A stretch of 43,700 bases of DNA from Kurthia gibsonii (GCF_006539985.1 NZ_BJOB01000021.1:1-43700); one strand, 5' to 3'. Shown: positions 24,752 through 35,410, counted from the first letter of the stretch. Notes: a model not told the origin generated them from the letters alone. Numbers and translations are program-made.

Positions 24752-25504
24752 ATGTTATCAAAACAAGCAAATCAATTTATCATTGAACTAAAAATGTACT
24801 TGATGTCAAAAGGAAAAAATGACCACGAAATTAATAGCGTGATAGATGAACTAAGCGACCATTTACTTCAAGCAGAAGCAGCAAGGAAAAATATTAAGGA
24901 TATTATTGGGGATTCTCCACGTGCATATATGAAAAGCATTGGTCAAGAAATGGGGTTTGATATAAGAGAGTTTTTAATTTTAACCCCAATGACCGCTTTA
25001 TTATTAATTGCATATGTTTGTTTTTCTCCTGCGATTCTAGGAGAGTTTTCACTATCTGAAATTGGGGTGTTCGGAGTCATTGCTGGGATTGTTTTGTCAC
25101 TAATTCTATATGGATTTCTGTTAGTGAGAGTCTTGCCAAAAATGTTCTATTCTAGATGGTTTTACTTAATTATTGGACTAGCTTATCTGCTTTTGACGGG
25201 CTTTTTCGTTCTGGTGTATTTATTTGACAAAGAACCCTTTTTTATAGCCACTCCATTACAAAATAATTTAATTCTATTAGGATGTATTCTTATTTTTATT
25301 ATTTGGTCCCTATACTCAAAGATTTGGACTTCTATTATTATTCCGATTTTCATCTCAATTGGACCAATTGCTGAGCGTTTCATTCCTGAAAATATTAACG
25401 AGGATCCATTTTATATTACGCTCGCTACTATATTTAGTGTTCTTTGTCTAATCGTACTATTTTATTTTATATTTAGAAATGGTAAAAAGAATTCTGTATC
25501 TTAA
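24752..25504 (+). CDS. PadR-associated membrane protein (HAAS-like)
   Basis: 250 residues. A cytoplasmic helical N-terminal part (about 1-75) contains the HAAS-like INSVIDELSDHLLQAEA and SPRAYMKSIGQEMGF. Six hydrophobic segments follow. Such proteins are commonly encoded right behind a PadR regulator and may sense or respond to membrane stress; the specific role is unknown. A strong terminator follows at 25571. Confidence 0.75.
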   Translation: MLSKQANQFIIELKMYLMSKGKNDHEINSVIDELSDHLLQAEAARKNIKDIIGDSPRAYMKSIGQEMGFDIREFLILTPMTALLLIAYVCFSPAILGEFSLSEIGVFGVIAGIVLSLILYGFLLVRVLPKMFYSRWFYLIIGLAYLLLTGFFVLVYLFDKEPFFIATPLQNNLILLGCILIFIIWSLYSKIWTSIIIPIFISIGPIAERFIPENINEDPFYITLATIFSVLCLIVLFYFIFRNGKKNSVS

Positions 25505-25570
25505 GACAGTAAATATCAGTTACTAAAATTTAAGTGTTTTTTTATAAAAGCTACATATTAACTGAAATGA

Positions 25571-25613
25571 AACCTCCATTTTTATAAATTTCCACTAAAA
25601 TGGAGGTTTTGTA
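25571..25613 (+). terminator. Terminator after the PadR operon
   Basis: AACCTCCATTTT / AAAATGGAGGTT, 12-bp perfect stem with a 14-base loop, followed by TTTTG on the plus strand. Confidence 0.8.
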
Positions 25614-25735
25614 GTTAGTGATTCCCTAACTTTGATTTGGGAATGTTTTTTTGTTCTACTCTGTTTATTTTATAAATTGTTGATATACCAATCTTGGAAC
25701 TAATTTTTCGGTTTAAATATTTAAAAGCGTAATAT

Positions 25736-25912
25736 TTAAATGTTATTTTTAGTTGAACATTCTTTACAGATAAATTTGCCTTCAAGATTTAAATAAGCCT
25801 TAATTTCAGTAAACCCTTTTCTTTTTGGATATTTTAGTTGTACAAATACTTCTTCATCACCTTTAATTTCTGTATTACACTTCATACATTTTGGAATTAT
25901 TAATGGCATCAT
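25736..25912 (-). CDS. Small zinc-ribbon protein (58 aa)
   Basis: Starts at the ATG after GGAGGG. Two Cys pairs (PKCMKCNTEI near the start and ICKECS at the end) flank a basic middle, VQLKYPKRKGFTEIKAYLN. The pattern is that of a small Bacillales protein often mislabelled as a hydroxamate transporter component. The Cys pairs suggest a structural zinc site. Function unknown. A single-gene unit. Confidence 0.7.
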   Translation of the reverse strand: MMPLIIPKCMKCNTEIKGDEEVFVQLKYPKRKGFTEIKAYLNLEGKFICKECSTKNNI

Positions 25913-26104
25913 ATTCCCTCCAATTTTCATCAATACTATATCTATAATTTATTACGATTGAGATGTACAAACGTTTCATTTCTAAGATAATTTTAGTTCC
26001 AAAGCGTCGTTTGGTAGTATTTCTTTACCAAATGTTATTCAATAATATGGCCCTTTAATGAAATAACTTTATTATCACTTACCAGATTCTTAATCCACAA
26101 GAAA

Positions 26105-26144
26105 AACCGAAATTCCTTCTTTATAGAGATAGGAAATTCCGGTT
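26105..26144. terminator. Probable bidirectional terminator
   Basis: AACCGAAATTCC pairs imperfectly with GGAAATTCCGGTT; T-runs follow on both strands (CTTTTTTAT on plus, TTTTTC on minus). Confidence 0.5.
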
Positions 26145-26203
26145 CATCTTTTTTATAAACGGTTAAACTTTTTTCAAATTAACAATAATTGTTGGTTTGG
26201 AAT

Positions 26204-26340
26204 AAAGTTTGATTAAAAGTATGCTGCAAATGTTGATTCTATAGATAGAAGAAACCCACACATTTTGAACAAAGATTGATCAAAATATATAGGTTTCATA
26301 TTTAAGCGGATTTAGTTTTTATAAAAAAGATTGATTAAAA
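26204..26340 (+). repeat. Three-copy 15-bp direct repeat
   Basis: AAAGTTTGATTAAAA (26204), AAAGATTGATCAAAA (26271) and AAAGATTGATTAAAA (26326); start-to-start spacing 67 and 55 bp. A fourth related stretch, ATCGATTAAAACTA, at 27735-27748 matches ATTGATTAAAACTA of the third copy at 13 of 14 positions. The 26409 gene lies between. Confidence 0.5.
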
Positions 26341-26408
26341 CTAGTTATATGACCATTAAATTCTGTACTTAGCAGCACACTTCCAAACCTATAATGTTGG
26401 TTTTTCAG

Positions 26409-27620
26409 CTATCTAAAATCTTTTGTTGGAACTTCTGAAAAGCCCAGAGTAGATATTTGCATAATGGAATTAAACAAAACTTCACTTATAATAGACTGTG
26501 GAACATCGATGCGTCTACTATATGCTTTTAAAGTCCAATTTTCTGCAACTGCACGCTCTCCTTGTAACTCACAAGAGGCGATTACTGAATTTTGAGCATG
26601 AATTTTAGTTATTTCCTTCGCTTGATAACGTCTTGTACTATTAGCCACAGCTCTATAAATAATATTATAGATTTGACCGATTGAAAATTGATCTAGTAAA
26701 TTCTCTAAAACTCGATATGTTTTCTCTCCTGGAGTAAAATTATATCCGACTTTCCGCATCTCATATAATAGATACTCTTCACTTTCTTTCAGCGCTACTT
26801 TCTTCCACATCTCGTAACAAAATTCTTCATCGAAAATTTCTGGATTAGGATACATTAACCTCTTAATCAACGCACCATAGTCTCCATCCTCTGAAATCAC
26901 ATTAATTTCGTATTTAGCGTCATATATTCGATAAGTTACACCTTCCGCTCCTGTTTCATCAACCCTTATATCAAAAGCATCTAACGAAGACTCCCTACTT
27001 ACTTTTATTATCTTTCTGGCTACTAAAGTTTTTATTATTTCTTGTACAAACTTTTCTGTTGGAGCCAAAATTCTATCTATCTTCCCCAATGGATTGATAA
27101 TACTCATATCTTCTGATAGTGAGCATCGAAGAAGTGCACTCATATAAAGTCTGTCTTCTAGAGTTAGATTATCTTCCAAGATTTTTAGAACTTCATTACT
27201 TTCCAAAGCGTTTTGAACTTTTTCTATTTTCTCTTGTAACGCTTTTTTTAGTTGTTCTTCTTTTTCTAAAAACATTACCTTGTGCTCTGCTTTACATAAT
27301 CGACAATTACAAAAACGCTTGTTTTTATCATGGCCACACTGTAGACAATTTACTTTTTCCTTTTCATACATGCTTGATTTCGATTTGAATTTCACCACTA
27401 ATTGGCATCCACATTTTTCACATTTTTCATCCACAAATTTTGTCGGGAAAGTTTTAATTAACGTTGATGGCGTTGTAGAAATTTTGTATTCATCCAGTAT
27501 ATCTTGAATTTTTTCATTTCTATAGTATTTTTCAATGACTTCTACAATTTGTTCATTTGATAAATGTTTTAAATTTTTATTAATATTATTAAAATTTATA
27601 CTCTCGATAGATATTCGCAC
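26409..27620 (-). CDS. Unrecognised cysteine-rich protein in defence island (403 aa)
   Basis: Not recognised. Residues 20-60 look like a helix-turn-helix (LSNEQIVEVIEKYYRNEKIQ). Residues 67-109 hold eight cysteines: CEKCGC (67, 70, 72), CLQC (92, 95) and CNCRLC (104, 106, 109), fit for one or two zinc ribbons. A charged coiled-coil segment follows (about 115-145). The remaining 250 residues are helical and end TLGFSEVPTKDFR. The GTG start follows GGAGG, and TTGAAC-18-TATAAT lies upstream at 27658-27687. Base composition is very AT-rich like the next two genes, suggesting transfer. HTH plus zinc ribbon hints at nucleic-acid binding. It is the leftmost gene of the restriction/Kiwa-like block. 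Confidence 0.6.
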   Translation of the reverse strand: MRISIESINFNNINKNLKHLSNEQIVEVIEKYYRNEKIQDILDEYKISTTPSTLIKTFPTKFVDEKCEKCGCQLVVKFKSKSSMYEKEKVNCLQCGHDKNKRFCNCRLCKAEHKVMFLEKEEQLKKALQEKIEKVQNALESNEVLKILEDNLTLEDRLYMSALLRCSLSEDMSIINPLGKIDRILAPTEKFVQEIIKTLVARKIIKVSRESSLDAFDIRVDETGAEGVTYRIYDAKYEINVISEDGDYGALIKRLMYPNPEIFDEEFCYEMWKKVALKESEEYLLYEMRKVGYNFTPGEKTYRVLENLLDQFSIGQIYNIIYRAVANSTRRYQAKEITKIHAQNSVIASCELQGERAVAENWTLKAYSRRIDVPQSIISEVLFNSIMQISTLGFSEVPTKDFR

Positions 27621-27657
27621 TAAAGTACCTCCATAAAAACATCTGTTCGTTGAAATT

Positions 27658-27687
27658 ATTATATGCGATTAACTATACCAAGTTCAA
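27658..27687 (-). promoter_or_regulatory. Promoter of the 403-aa gene
   Basis: TTGAAC (27682-27687), 18-base spacer, perfect TATAAT (27658-27663) on the minus strand, about 37 bp before the GTG start. It shows that this gene can be transcribed apart from the restriction operon. Confidence 0.6.
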
Positions 27688-27745
27688 TTAATTAATGGCG
27701 TCTCTAGTGAACTTTCTACAAGTATAAAATGACTATCGATTAAAA

Positions 27746-28402
27746 CTATTTTTTCTTTCTAGGTAGATAAATATATAAATTTAAAGATTTAACGAAGCTT
27801 CTTATATCATATTCTTCATTCTTTTCAAAAATAAAGTTTCTAGATGTTAAAACTATCATTTTCATTCTTCTATTAGTTTCAATATATTGAAGCCTACCAA
27901 ACAACAAAATAGGTAGATTTAAATAAAACAAACCGAATCGTTTAATAATAACTATTACAACAGCGATGATTACGATTATTACCAACGTACTCACAGACTC
28001 ATTTACAGTAATAAAAGGTAAAATGAAGAGGCCTACGTATTCTAATGATTTTTCTTTTCCCATATCCTCATTATGTATTTCTTTTATTTTAGAAATTGGA
28101 TTTTTTGTACTTTCCACCAGCTTTTTATAATTGTTCTGTATGCTCCGCAAATAAAGGAATAAAAAGAGGAGTTGTAATATTAAAAAAATCGTTACCAAAA
28201 TTAAATTTGGTTTATAATTCAAAAATACTATTGTTATAGCGGGTATCAAAGAGGAGTATATCCACACAATTTCCGTAAATATCTTACTAACATTCTTTAA
28301 GTAAATAGATACAATCATAAATATACCGAAAATTAGAATCATCATATTCACATTAACTAAAAAATGAATATTATCTATTAAAAAAGATCCTATTGCGTTC
28401 AT
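27746..28402 (-). CDS. Membrane protein, partner of the DUF4868 protein
   Basis: 218 residues. Four hydrophobic segments in the first 95 residues region and around 120-165 (IYLKNVSKIFTEIVWIYSSL, FLILQLLFLFLYLR, GLFILPFITV, LVIIVIIAVVIVIIKRFGLF). A linker with KNPISKIKEIHNEDMG and a basic cytoplasmic tail (SFVKSLNLYIYLPRKKK) complete it. No family certain. It is 23 bp behind the DUF4868 gene with a GGGGAG site. In Kiwa, a four-segment membrane protein (KwaA) pairs with the DUF4868 protein KwaB, so this is a candidate KwaA counterpart, in opposite gene order. Very AT-rich. Confidence 0.55.
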   Translation of the reverse strand: MNAIGSFLIDNIHFLVNVNMMILIFGIFMIVSIYLKNVSKIFTEIVWIYSSLIPAITIVFLNYKPNLILVTIFLILQLLFLFLYLRSIQNNYKKLVESTKNPISKIKEIHNEDMGKEKSLEYVGLFILPFITVNESVSTLVIIVIIAVVIVIIKRFGLFYLNLPILLFGRLQYIETNRRMKMIVLTSRNFIFEKNEEYDIRSFVKSLNLYIYLPRKKK

Positions 28403-28425
28403 CTATAACTCCCCTTTCATACACA

Positions 28426-29325
28426 TTATAGTCTAACTAATTGTTGAGTTTCTATAGATTCCCGATCAATTATTAACTCTTGATCTTTCGTAAGAATTAC
28501 TTGATCGAAATTATTCACCGACACTTTTCCAGATATTAAGAACAATAAAATATGACTATGTTTTGGTGCTCTAATTTCAAATTGGTTATTTATAAAATAA
28601 ATTTCTTTCCTCTCCAACCTTGCAATTAAATCACTATTAGAAGTAATTTTATCAATATTGAAAGTATTTAATTGAGTAAACAGCCTATTGTATTTCTTAT
28701 TATTAATTTCGTTATAAATTTCCTCGAAATTTGAAATAATATGGCTATTTTTTATTTCAACTATTTTTTCACTTCTAACTCTATTAAAGTAGGCTTCATA
28801 ATTACAAATTTTTTCGAATCTTGAACTATTTTGTATAATTACCTTATCTTCTAATAAATTAAAATAGAAATCAAAGTTCCCATCAAGCATTAATAATTTT
28901 TTATTTGTTTTATGAAGAGTTTGTTCGGTAAATTCTCCTATTAAAGAGCTCTCTGATATGAGTTTATTTCCATCAAATTGCTTAATAAATATTTCGTTAT
29001 CAATTTTATATATCATCAAAGAATATTTCGAGCTATCTCCTATATTGTGTATCGTGTCAATCTCATCCGAAAAATCTTGGAAGTAATCAAAAATCCCTTT
29101 GAAAAATTCATTATTTTCTTTCAAAAATTCGATTGCTATGGTATCTATACACTCTCGATCCTTAACTAATGGATTATATTCTCTAAATGTTAATTTGTTT
29201 AAACCTTCTTTTTTATCATTAACTTCTGACATTAGTGGTTCAATCAGATCCTTATTCAAATTTTCAAATACAAAAATTTGATCATTAACTTTAGATGAAT
29301 TTTTTTTATATAAATAAATTTCCAC
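28426..29325 (-). CDS. DUF4868 (KwaB-like) protein
   Basis: 299 residues, soluble. Residues about 150-235 match the DUF4868/KwaB pattern by eye: KLLMLDGNFDFYFNLLEDKV, IIQNSSRFEKICNYEAYFNR, EIKNSHIISNFEEI. The N-terminus (MEIYLYKKN) is also family-like, and a C-terminal segment IRAPKHSHILLFLISGKVSV follows. KwaB is the effector-side protein of the Kiwa anti-phage system, which in E. coli works with the membrane sensor KwaA. Here it follows hsdR by 45 bp on the same strand and a membrane protein gene follows it. GTG start after AAAGGGG. The Kiwa link is an inference. Confidence 0.6.
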   Translation of the reverse strand: MEIYLYKKNSSKVNDQIFVFENLNKDLIEPLMSEVNDKKEGLNKLTFREYNPLVKDRECIDTIAIEFLKENNEFFKGIFDYFQDFSDEIDTIHNIGDSSKYSLMIYKIDNEIFIKQFDGNKLISESSLIGEFTEQTLHKTNKKLLMLDGNFDFYFNLLEDKVIIQNSSRFEKICNYEAYFNRVRSEKIVEIKNSHIISNFEEIYNEINNKKYNRLFTQLNTFNIDKITSNSDLIARLERKEIYFINNQFEIRAPKHSHILLFLISGKVSVNNFDQVILTKDQELIIDRESIETQQLVRL

Positions 29326-29370
29326 GTTCGATACCCCTTTAGTTTTAGATTATAGCCAAAATTATTCTCT

Positions 29371-32300
29371 TTACAACTCCATCGCCAATTGCTCTGACAT
29401 TAGCTCTGCTTGTTCAATTACTGTTTCTACTGCCTGTTTACTGATTTCTGGTGGGTAACCGTATTTCTTCAGTAAGCGTCGTACGATAACACGCATTTTT
29501 GCACGTGCTGATTCTCGTAAGTTCCAATCAATACTCATATTCTCTTTGATGGACTGAGTTAATTCATGTGCAATAATTTTCAATGTATCGTCACCTAGAA
29601 CTTGTTCAGCTGTATCGTGTGAAGCTAAAGCATCATAAAAGGCGATTTCTTCTTTAACCATGCCATTTTCTTCGCCACGTTTATAGGCGTCGTCCATCTC
29701 TTTAGCTAACTCAATTAATTCCTCGATAACTTTTGAGGTTTCAATCGTGCGCTTATTATATTTATTCAGCGAGTTCGCTAGCATTTCAGAGAACTTGCGG
29801 GCTTGAATTAAGTTACTACGTTGTACACTGCGTACTTTACCATTCAGTAAACGATTCAATAACTCCACTGCCAAATTCTTTTGTGGTAATGCTCGAACAT
29901 CCTCTAAAAATTGATCAGATAAAATCGAAATATCTGGATTCTCTAGTCCAAGCTCTTTATAAATATCAATGACATCTTCAGAGATAACTGATTTTGAAAT
30001 CAATTGATTAATTTGTGCATCCATTTGAGTAGCTGTTTTCTTTTTGCTACCATCACCGATTGTTTTCACAATACTCGCTTTTACAGCTTTAAAGAAACCA
30101 ATTTCATCGTTTAATTCCTCTGCCTCTTGTGTCGTCGCACATAAAGCATATGCTTTCGATAATTCCGTTACGGTATCTAAAAAGCGTTTCTTCTCTTCCT
30201 CACCTAAACCAATAATATAATCCATCGTATTGACAATTGCTTTAATGCGTTGTGATGATTTTTCGGATTTAAAACCTGAGTAATCATGACCATGTAACAT
30301 TTCTAAAATAAGCTGATGTTTTTCTAACATGACATCTACGGCAAGTGCTGTATCAACACCAGCTGTTTCGCGGTCACTATCTGTATATTGCTTCAATGCT
30401 TGTTTTAAATTATCGGCAATCCCAATGTAATCAACAACTAAGCCACCTGGTTTATCTTTAAATACACGGTTTACGCGTGCAATTGCCTGCATTAAGTTAT
30501 GACCTTTCATCGGCTTATCAATGTACATCGTATTCATCGCAGGTACGTCAAACCCTGTTAGCCACATATCTCGTACAATAACGATTTTTAATGGATCATC
30601 ATTATCCTTCATGCGACGAGCTAAAAATTCACGACGTTTTTTATTACCGATAAACGGCTGCCATTCTGCAGGATCACTCGATGAACCTGTCATTACAATT
30701 TTAATAGCACCTTTGTCGTCATCATCTGAATGCCAATCTGGGCGAAGTTTAATGATTTCTTTATATAAATCAATCGCGATACGACGTGACATGACGACAA
30801 TCATCGATTTACCAAACATTCCTTTTTCACGTTCTTCATAGTGATGAACTACATCCTGTGCCATTTTTTCAACGCGTGAACTTGCACCAGCGATTGCTTC
30901 TAAACGTGACCATTTTGACTTTAGTTTTTCTTTTGTTGATAATTCTTGATCTTCTGTAATATCTTCATAATCTTCATCAATCGCTAATCCCTCTGGTAAC
31001 TCTAGAGGAATAACACGTGACTCATAAAAAATCTTAACTGTCGCACCATCTTCTACAGCCTGTGACATATCATAGACATCAATGTATTCACCAAATACTG
31101 CTGGTGTATTGCGGTCTGTTGATTCTACTGGTGTACCAGTAAATCCAATGAATGAAGCATTCGGCAATGCATCACGAACATATTTCGCATAGCCATACTT
31201 CACTTCACCTTCGTGATCTTTCTGTTGTGATAATGCTGCACCGAAACCATATTGTGAACGATGGGCTTCATCTGCCATGACAATAACATTTGTACGATTG
31301 GTTAGACATGGCATTTCACCTGTTTCTTCATCAGGTGAGAATTTTTGTAGTGTCGTAAAGATGATGCCTCCTGATTCTACATTTAATAATTCACGTAAAG
31401 ATTCACTAGACTGTGCTTGGCTCGGTGATTGGCGTAAAATATCCTTCGACATTGAGAATGTTTTATACAGCTGATCATCTAAATCGTTACGGTCTGTTAA
31501 AACGACTAAAGTTGGATTATTCATTGTTTTAATTAACTTACCGGCATAGAACACCATCGATAAACTTTTACCAGAACCTTGTGTATGCCAAACGACACCA
31601 ATCTTATGATCACCATCTTCCGCAGTTGCTACTTGTGCTTTTTCAACTGCTTTATTCACCGCATGGTATTGGTGATAAGCAGCTAAAATTTTGAATGTAT
31701 TTTCACCATCTGATTGGAATAAAATAAAGTTTTGAATAATATCCAGTAATCGACGAGGTTCTAACATGCCATTAATCATGACTTCTAGTTGAGGTTCAGC
31801 AGGACTTGCTAATGAAGTGCCGTCAACAGTACGCCATTTCATAAAGCGTTCTTCATTCGCTGTAAGAGAACCTACACGCGCATTAATACCGTCACTCGTA
31901 ATTAAAAAAGCATTGTAACGGAATAGTGTTGGAATCGCTTGTTTATACGTTTGAATTTGATTATATGCGTCTGAAATATCCACATCTTCATTTGTCGCAT
32001 TTTTAAGTTCCATCACAACAACAGGTAACCCATTCACAAAGACCAATACATCCGGACGTTTATTGGATTGTCCTTCAATAATCGTAAACTGATTCACTGC
32101 CATAAAATCATTGTTTTTATAATTTTCAAAATCAAATACATAGACAGAAACAGTTGGATTATATCCATCTGTTCCTTGTACTTGTATCTCAATACCATCG
32201 GTTGCAAGTTTGTGAAATTGTTTGTTGTTTAGCGTTAGATTTGGTGAGGCATTGGCGATGATCTTTTGAACAGCTTCTTCGATAATTGAAAGTTCAAGTG

Positions 32301-32481
32301 TTGGATTGATTTTACGTAAAGCTTCACGTAAGCGATCAACAAGTACAACATCTTGGAAACTTTCCCGCTCTGGATTTTCACCATCTGGCGCAATATCTGG
32401 ACCTTCGACAATGTCATACCCTAGTTCTTCCAACCATTCGAGTGTTGCTACTTCTAGCTCGGATTCATTGTATTTAAACAT
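29371..32481 (-). CDS. hsdR: Type I restriction enzyme, R subunit
   Basis: 1036 residues. An N-terminal PD-(D/E)xK nuclease core (Asp144 in RPDVLVF, Glu158-x-Lys160 in VMELK) is followed by a superfamily 2 translocase. Motif I is GSGKS (302-306), then DEAH ([11 protein letters not shown]), GFTGTPV and the motif VI region [17 protein letters not shown] long C-terminal helical part binds the methylase core. All catalytic motifs are intact. It lies three bases behind hsdS and uses ATP to translocate and cut unmodified DNA. Its base use is closer to the core genes than that of the two genes after it. Confidence 0.96.
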   Translation of the reverse strand: MFKYNESELEVATLEWLEELGYDIVEGPDIAPDGENPERESFQDVVLVDRLREALRKINPTLELSIIEEAVQKIIANASPNLTLNNKQFHKLATDGIEIQVQGTDGYNPTVSVYVFDFENYKNNDFMAVNQFTIIEGQSNKRPDVLVFVNGLPVVVMELKNATNEDVDISDAYNQIQTYKQAIPTLFRYNAFLITSDGINARVGSLTANEERFMKWRTVDGTSLASPAEPQLEVMINGMLEPRRLLDIIQNFILFQSDGENTFKILAAYHQYHAVNKAVEKAQVATAEDGDHKIGVVWHTQGSGKSLSMVFYAGKLIKTMNNPTLVVLTDRNDLDDQLYKTFSMSKDILRQSPSQAQSSESLRELLNVESGGIIFTTLQKFSPDEETGEMPCLTNRTNVIVMADEAHRSQYGFGAALSQQKDHEGEVKYGYAKYVRDALPNASFIGFTGTPVESTDRNTPAVFGEYIDVYDMSQAVEDGATVKIFYESRVIPLELPEGLAIDEDYEDITEDQELSTKEKLKSKWSRLEAIAGASSRVEKMAQDVVHHYEEREKGMFGKSMIVVMSRRIAIDLYKEIIKLRPDWHSDDDDKGAIKIVMTGSSSDPAEWQPFIGNKKRREFLARRMKDNDDPLKIVIVRDMWLTGFDVPAMNTMYIDKPMKGHNLMQAIARVNRVFKDKPGGLVVDYIGIADNLKQALKQYTDSDRETAGVDTALAVDVMLEKHQLILEMLHGHDYSGFKSEKSSQRIKAIVNTMDYIIGLGEEEKKRFLDTVTELSKAYALCATTQEAEELNDEIGFFKAVKASIVKTIGDGSKKKTATQMDAQINQLISKSVISEDVIDIYKELGLENPDISILSDQFLEDVRALPQKNLAVELLNRLLNGKVRSVQRSNLIQARKFSEMLANSLNKYNKRTIETSKVIEELIELAKEMDDAYKRGEENGMVKEEIAFYDALASHDTAEQVLGDDTLKIIAHELTQSIKENMSIDWNLRESARAKMRVIVRRLLKKYGYPPEISKQAVETVIEQAELMSEQLAMEL

Positions 32482-32484
32482 GTC

Positions 32485-33729
32485 TTACACCTCCAAGTCA
32501 TCAGGAATTTCGATTTCACCTGATAGTAGTTTTGGTAAGAGGGTGTCGCGGAGTTGTTGAAGAGTCTCACATTCTTTATATAAATCTTTTATTTTTTCTG
32601 ATATTCCAACAATTGTAGAGCCGTATAACTTCATAATTTCTCTACTTAAAGGGAATTTATAGCTTAAAGCGATTGTAGGAGTTACCCTTTGTCTGCTATT
32701 AGTTGAACCTGTCGCATTAGATATCAAATATTCATTGAAAGAATTAGACTTGCAGAGACTGTAAATGAAACTGTTTTCTTCTACTGTTTTACTTTGTAAT
32801 ACAACAAATTCGCTCGATGCAACATTTATCATCTTCTCATTTATATTTGTTAGCCAAATACGTGGTGTCTTGGGATTCATTTTAGAAAAAACAACACAGT
32901 TTTCTTCTATTATCCACTTATTACTTTTAATTGTTGAAACTTCATCCAAAGTAGGCAATTGATTTTTATCAAAAGCTGGTAAACTAAAATGTAAAACCTC
33001 AGTTACCTCTGTTTTAGAAGGATTAAAAGTTTTCTTTAGTAAAGTTGTAATATCAGATAATTTTAAAATATCCCACCCTTTAGGTATCTCCCCTAACTCA
33101 CTTTCCACCATTTCTCCACCACTTGATTTATACGGTTTTCCTTCTTCATTTGGAAATTCGAAGTCGATGAACCAGTGTTTGAAAAGGATTTGAGAGATTT
33201 GTTCTAAATTGTGAATAGTATCATTATTTGCTTCAATTTTAGAATCAAATAGTGATAAGAAATATCCTATTTTCTTTTGGTCAAAAATATTAGGTAAAGA
33301 CATTGAATACTCTAAAATAGCTTCCTTCTGGGCTCTTTGCCTGCCAGAAGTTCCAGTCATTGATTTAATAGTGGCATCTCTCACTTTTGGATGACGCATT
33401 AAATAATATATAAATTGTGGATCTCCTTTATTTTCTTTTGCTCTAACAACAAAAAACTCTGTTGAACCAAATGCAACTTCATCGTCTGCTAGAATATCTA
33501 CATAAGCCGTTTTGCCATTTTCTAAACAAGGTGTAATACGTGCTACAAGAGTATCTTTGTTTTTAAATTTTGAGCCACTTTTAAATTCTGATAACTCATA
33601 ACCTTTTACCTGTTTTACATATTCAGTTAAATGCTCCATTGCAATTTTTTTAGTTACAGTACCTTTTTTTAATGTCATCCTTGGATTTATTTCAAGAATA
33701 TTTTTTAATTGTTGTTCTTTAAATCCCAT
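32485..33729 (-). CDS. hsdS: Type I restriction-modification specificity subunit
   Basis: About 414 residues. Two target-recognition domains (about 1-180 and 200-390), each followed by a conserved spacer helix ([20 protein letters not shown] and [19 protein letters not shown]). [15 protein letters not shown] in the first half and [15 protein letters not shown] in the second are the repeated TRD ends. It sets the DNA site for both methylation and cutting. The start is the second in-frame Met, after AGGTGG, overlapping the end of hsdM by 11 bp. The target sequence cannot be read from this. Confidence 0.93.
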   Translation of the reverse strand: MGFKEQQLKNILEINPRMTLKKGTVTKKIAMEHLTEYVKQVKGYELSEFKSGSKFKNKDTLVARITPCLENGKTAYVDILADDEVAFGSTEFFVVRAKENKGDPQFIYYLMRHPKVRDATIKSMTGTSGRQRAQKEAILEYSMSLPNIFDQKKIGYFLSLFDSKIEANNDTIHNLEQISQILFKHWFIDFEFPNEEGKPYKSSGGEMVESELGEIPKGWDILKLSDITTLLKKTFNPSKTEVTEVLHFSLPAFDKNQLPTLDEVSTIKSNKWIIEENCVVFSKMNPKTPRIWLTNINEKMINVASSEFVVLQSKTVEENSFIYSLCKSNSFNEYLISNATGSTNSRQRVTPTIALSYKFPLSREIMKLYGSTIVGISEKIKDLYKECETLQQLRDTLLPKLLSGEIEIPDDLEV

Positions 33730-35239
33730 ACCCAATACCACCTAACGCTTTACGAATCTGTTCTTCTAACTCTTTAGATTTCGCAAATTGCTCAGATAAT
33801 TCTGTTGTTAAACGTGTCATTTTCTCTTCAAATGGCTCGCCATCATCTTCTTCAGCTGCTAAACCCACATAGCGTCCAGGCGTTAAAATATGATTGTTTT
33901 CTCGTACTTCTTCAATTGTTGTCTCTTTACAGAATCCAGCTACATCTGCATATTCAATTTCTTTTGTACCACGCCATGCATGGAACGTACCAGCAATTTT
34001 TTGAATGTCTTCATCACTAAATTCTTTATGTGTACGGTCAGCCATATGTCCTTCATTACGTGCATCAATAAAGAGAATTTTATTATTGCGTTCACGTTTA
34101 CCAGTTTTTGCTTTGCTTTTTGACACAATCCAAATACAAACTGGGATTTGTGTTGAATAGAACAGTTGTCCAGGCAATGAAACGATACATTCTACTAAAT
34201 CATTTTCAATCAGCTTTTTACGAATTTCACCTTCGCCACCTGAGTTAGAAGACATCGAGCCATTCGCTAAAACGAAGCCTGCTGTGCCTGCTAGCGCCAA
34301 TTTAGAAATCATATGTTGAATCCAGGCATAGTTGGCATTACCTTCTGGCGGAATACCATATTGCCAACGTACATCATCTTGTAGCTTATCGCCGCCCCAA
34401 TCTTTAATATTGAATGGAGGATTCGCCATAATATAGTCTGCTTTTAAGCCTTTGTGTAAATCATTTAGGAATGTATCTGCATGATGAGGTCCGATATTAC
34501 CATCAATACCACGAATCGCTAAGTTCATTTTACAGAGCTTCCATGTTGTCGGGTTAGACTCTTGACCATATACAGATAAATTATCAATACGACCTTGATG
34601 TTCTTTAATGAATTTAGACGATTGTACAAACATACCACCTGAACCACAGGCTGGATCATATACACGTCCTTTATATGGTTCTAACATTTCGACAAGTAAT
34701 CGTACGACTGAAGATGGTGTATAGAATTCACCACCATTTTTACCTTCTGCACTTGCAAAGTTACTTAAGAAATATTCATATACACGTCCAATCACGTCTT
34801 TTTCTCGGCTATCTTCATCCCCAACTTTGAATGAGAACAAATCGACTGTTTCACCTAGACGTGTTTTATCTAATTCTGGGCGTGCAAATGCTTTAGGTAA
34901 TACACCCACTAATGATGGATTTTCTTTTTCAATTGCGACCATTGCAACATCGATTAATTGACCGATTTCGGGTTTTTTCGCATGATCTTTAATGAATGAC
35001 CAACGCGCTTCTTTTGGTACAAAGAAGATATTCTCCGCAATATATTCATCACGGTCTTCCTCATCAGCCCATTCATCTTCTTTTAATTCTATATATTTTT
35101 CTTCAAATGCATCAGACACATATTTTAAAAATAATAAACCTAATACAACATTTTTATATTCACCAGAATCCATTGATCCTCGTAATTTATCTGCCATCTT
35201 CCATAAATTTTCTTCAAAACCTAAGTTTGCTGTCGCCAT
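33719..35239 (-). CDS. hsdM: Type I restriction-modification DNA methylase (N6-adenine)
   Basis: 506 residues. SAM-binding motif I DPACGSGG (195-202) and catalytic motif IV NPPF (273-276) define a gamma-class adenine methylase. The N-terminal helical HsdM domain ([20 protein letters not shown]) and [15 protein letters not shown] are typical. It methylates host sites with HsdS and forms the restriction complex with HsdR. First gene of the operon hsdM-hsdS-hsdR-DUF4868-membrane protein. The start follows AGGAGGAA. Confidence 0.96.
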   Translation of the reverse strand: MATANLGFEENLWKMADKLRGSMDSGEYKNVVLGLLFLKYVSDAFEEKYIELKEDEWADEEDRDEYIAENIFFVPKEARWSFIKDHAKKPEIGQLIDVAMVAIEKENPSLVGVLPKAFARPELDKTRLGETVDLFSFKVGDEDSREKDVIGRVYEYFLSNFASAEGKNGGEFYTPSSVVRLLVEMLEPYKGRVYDPACGSGGMFVQSSKFIKEHQGRIDNLSVYGQESNPTTWKLCKMNLAIRGIDGNIGPHHADTFLNDLHKGLKADYIMANPPFNIKDWGGDKLQDDVRWQYGIPPEGNANYAWIQHMISKLALAGTAGFVLANGSMSSNSGGEGEIRKKLIENDLVECIVSLPGQLFYSTQIPVCIWIVSKSKAKTGKRERNNKILFIDARNEGHMADRTHKEFSDEDIQKIAGTFHAWRGTKEIEYADVAGFCKETTIEEVRENNHILTPGRYVGLAAEEDDGEPFEEKMTRLTTELSEQFAKSKELEEQIRKALGGIGYGI

Positions 35240-35276
35240 GTTGTTTCCTCCTACTATCTGCTAAATCTATATACCT

Positions 35277-35282
35277 ATTATA
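35277..35282 (-). promoter_or_regulatory. Putative -10 of the restriction operon
   Basis: A perfect TATAAT on the minus strand, 38 bp before hsdM. The best -35 (TTGTAT) is at a short 15-base spacing, so assignment is tentative. Confidence 0.4.
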
Positions 35283-35358
35283 TCAGTTAATTTATAAATA
35301 CAATGACCATTTACAAATTATTGTATAAAAGTAGTTTGATTTATTAAATATATGACAA

Positions 35359-35400
35359 AACCCCTATGAATGAAGTGAGCTTACTTCATTCATAGGGGTT
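35359..35400 (-). terminator. Terminator after glmS
   Basis: An 18-bp perfect stem AACCCCTATGAATGAAGT with a six-base loop, followed by TTGTCA on the minus strand. It separates glmS from the downstream restriction operon. Confidence 0.85.
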
Positions 35401-35410
35401 GAAAATATTT

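Larger units (their letters stand above)
25934..26408. other. Non-coding stretch with hairpin and AT-rich repeats
   Basis: 475 bp without a supported gene. It holds an imperfect hairpin at 26105-26144 with T-runs on both sides, which can end the leftward transcript of the 26409 gene. It also holds three copies of AAAGWTTGATYAAAA (26204-26218, 26271-26285, 26326-26340). Confidence 0.55.

Noticed and set aside
26204-26340. CRISPR array
   Set aside because: Only three imperfect 15-bp repeats with unequal spacing and no cas genes.
22100-35400. Prophage or transposon carrying the defence genes
   Set aside because: No integrase, transposase, phage structural gene or clear flanking direct repeat was found; it is an accessory island of unknown entry route.
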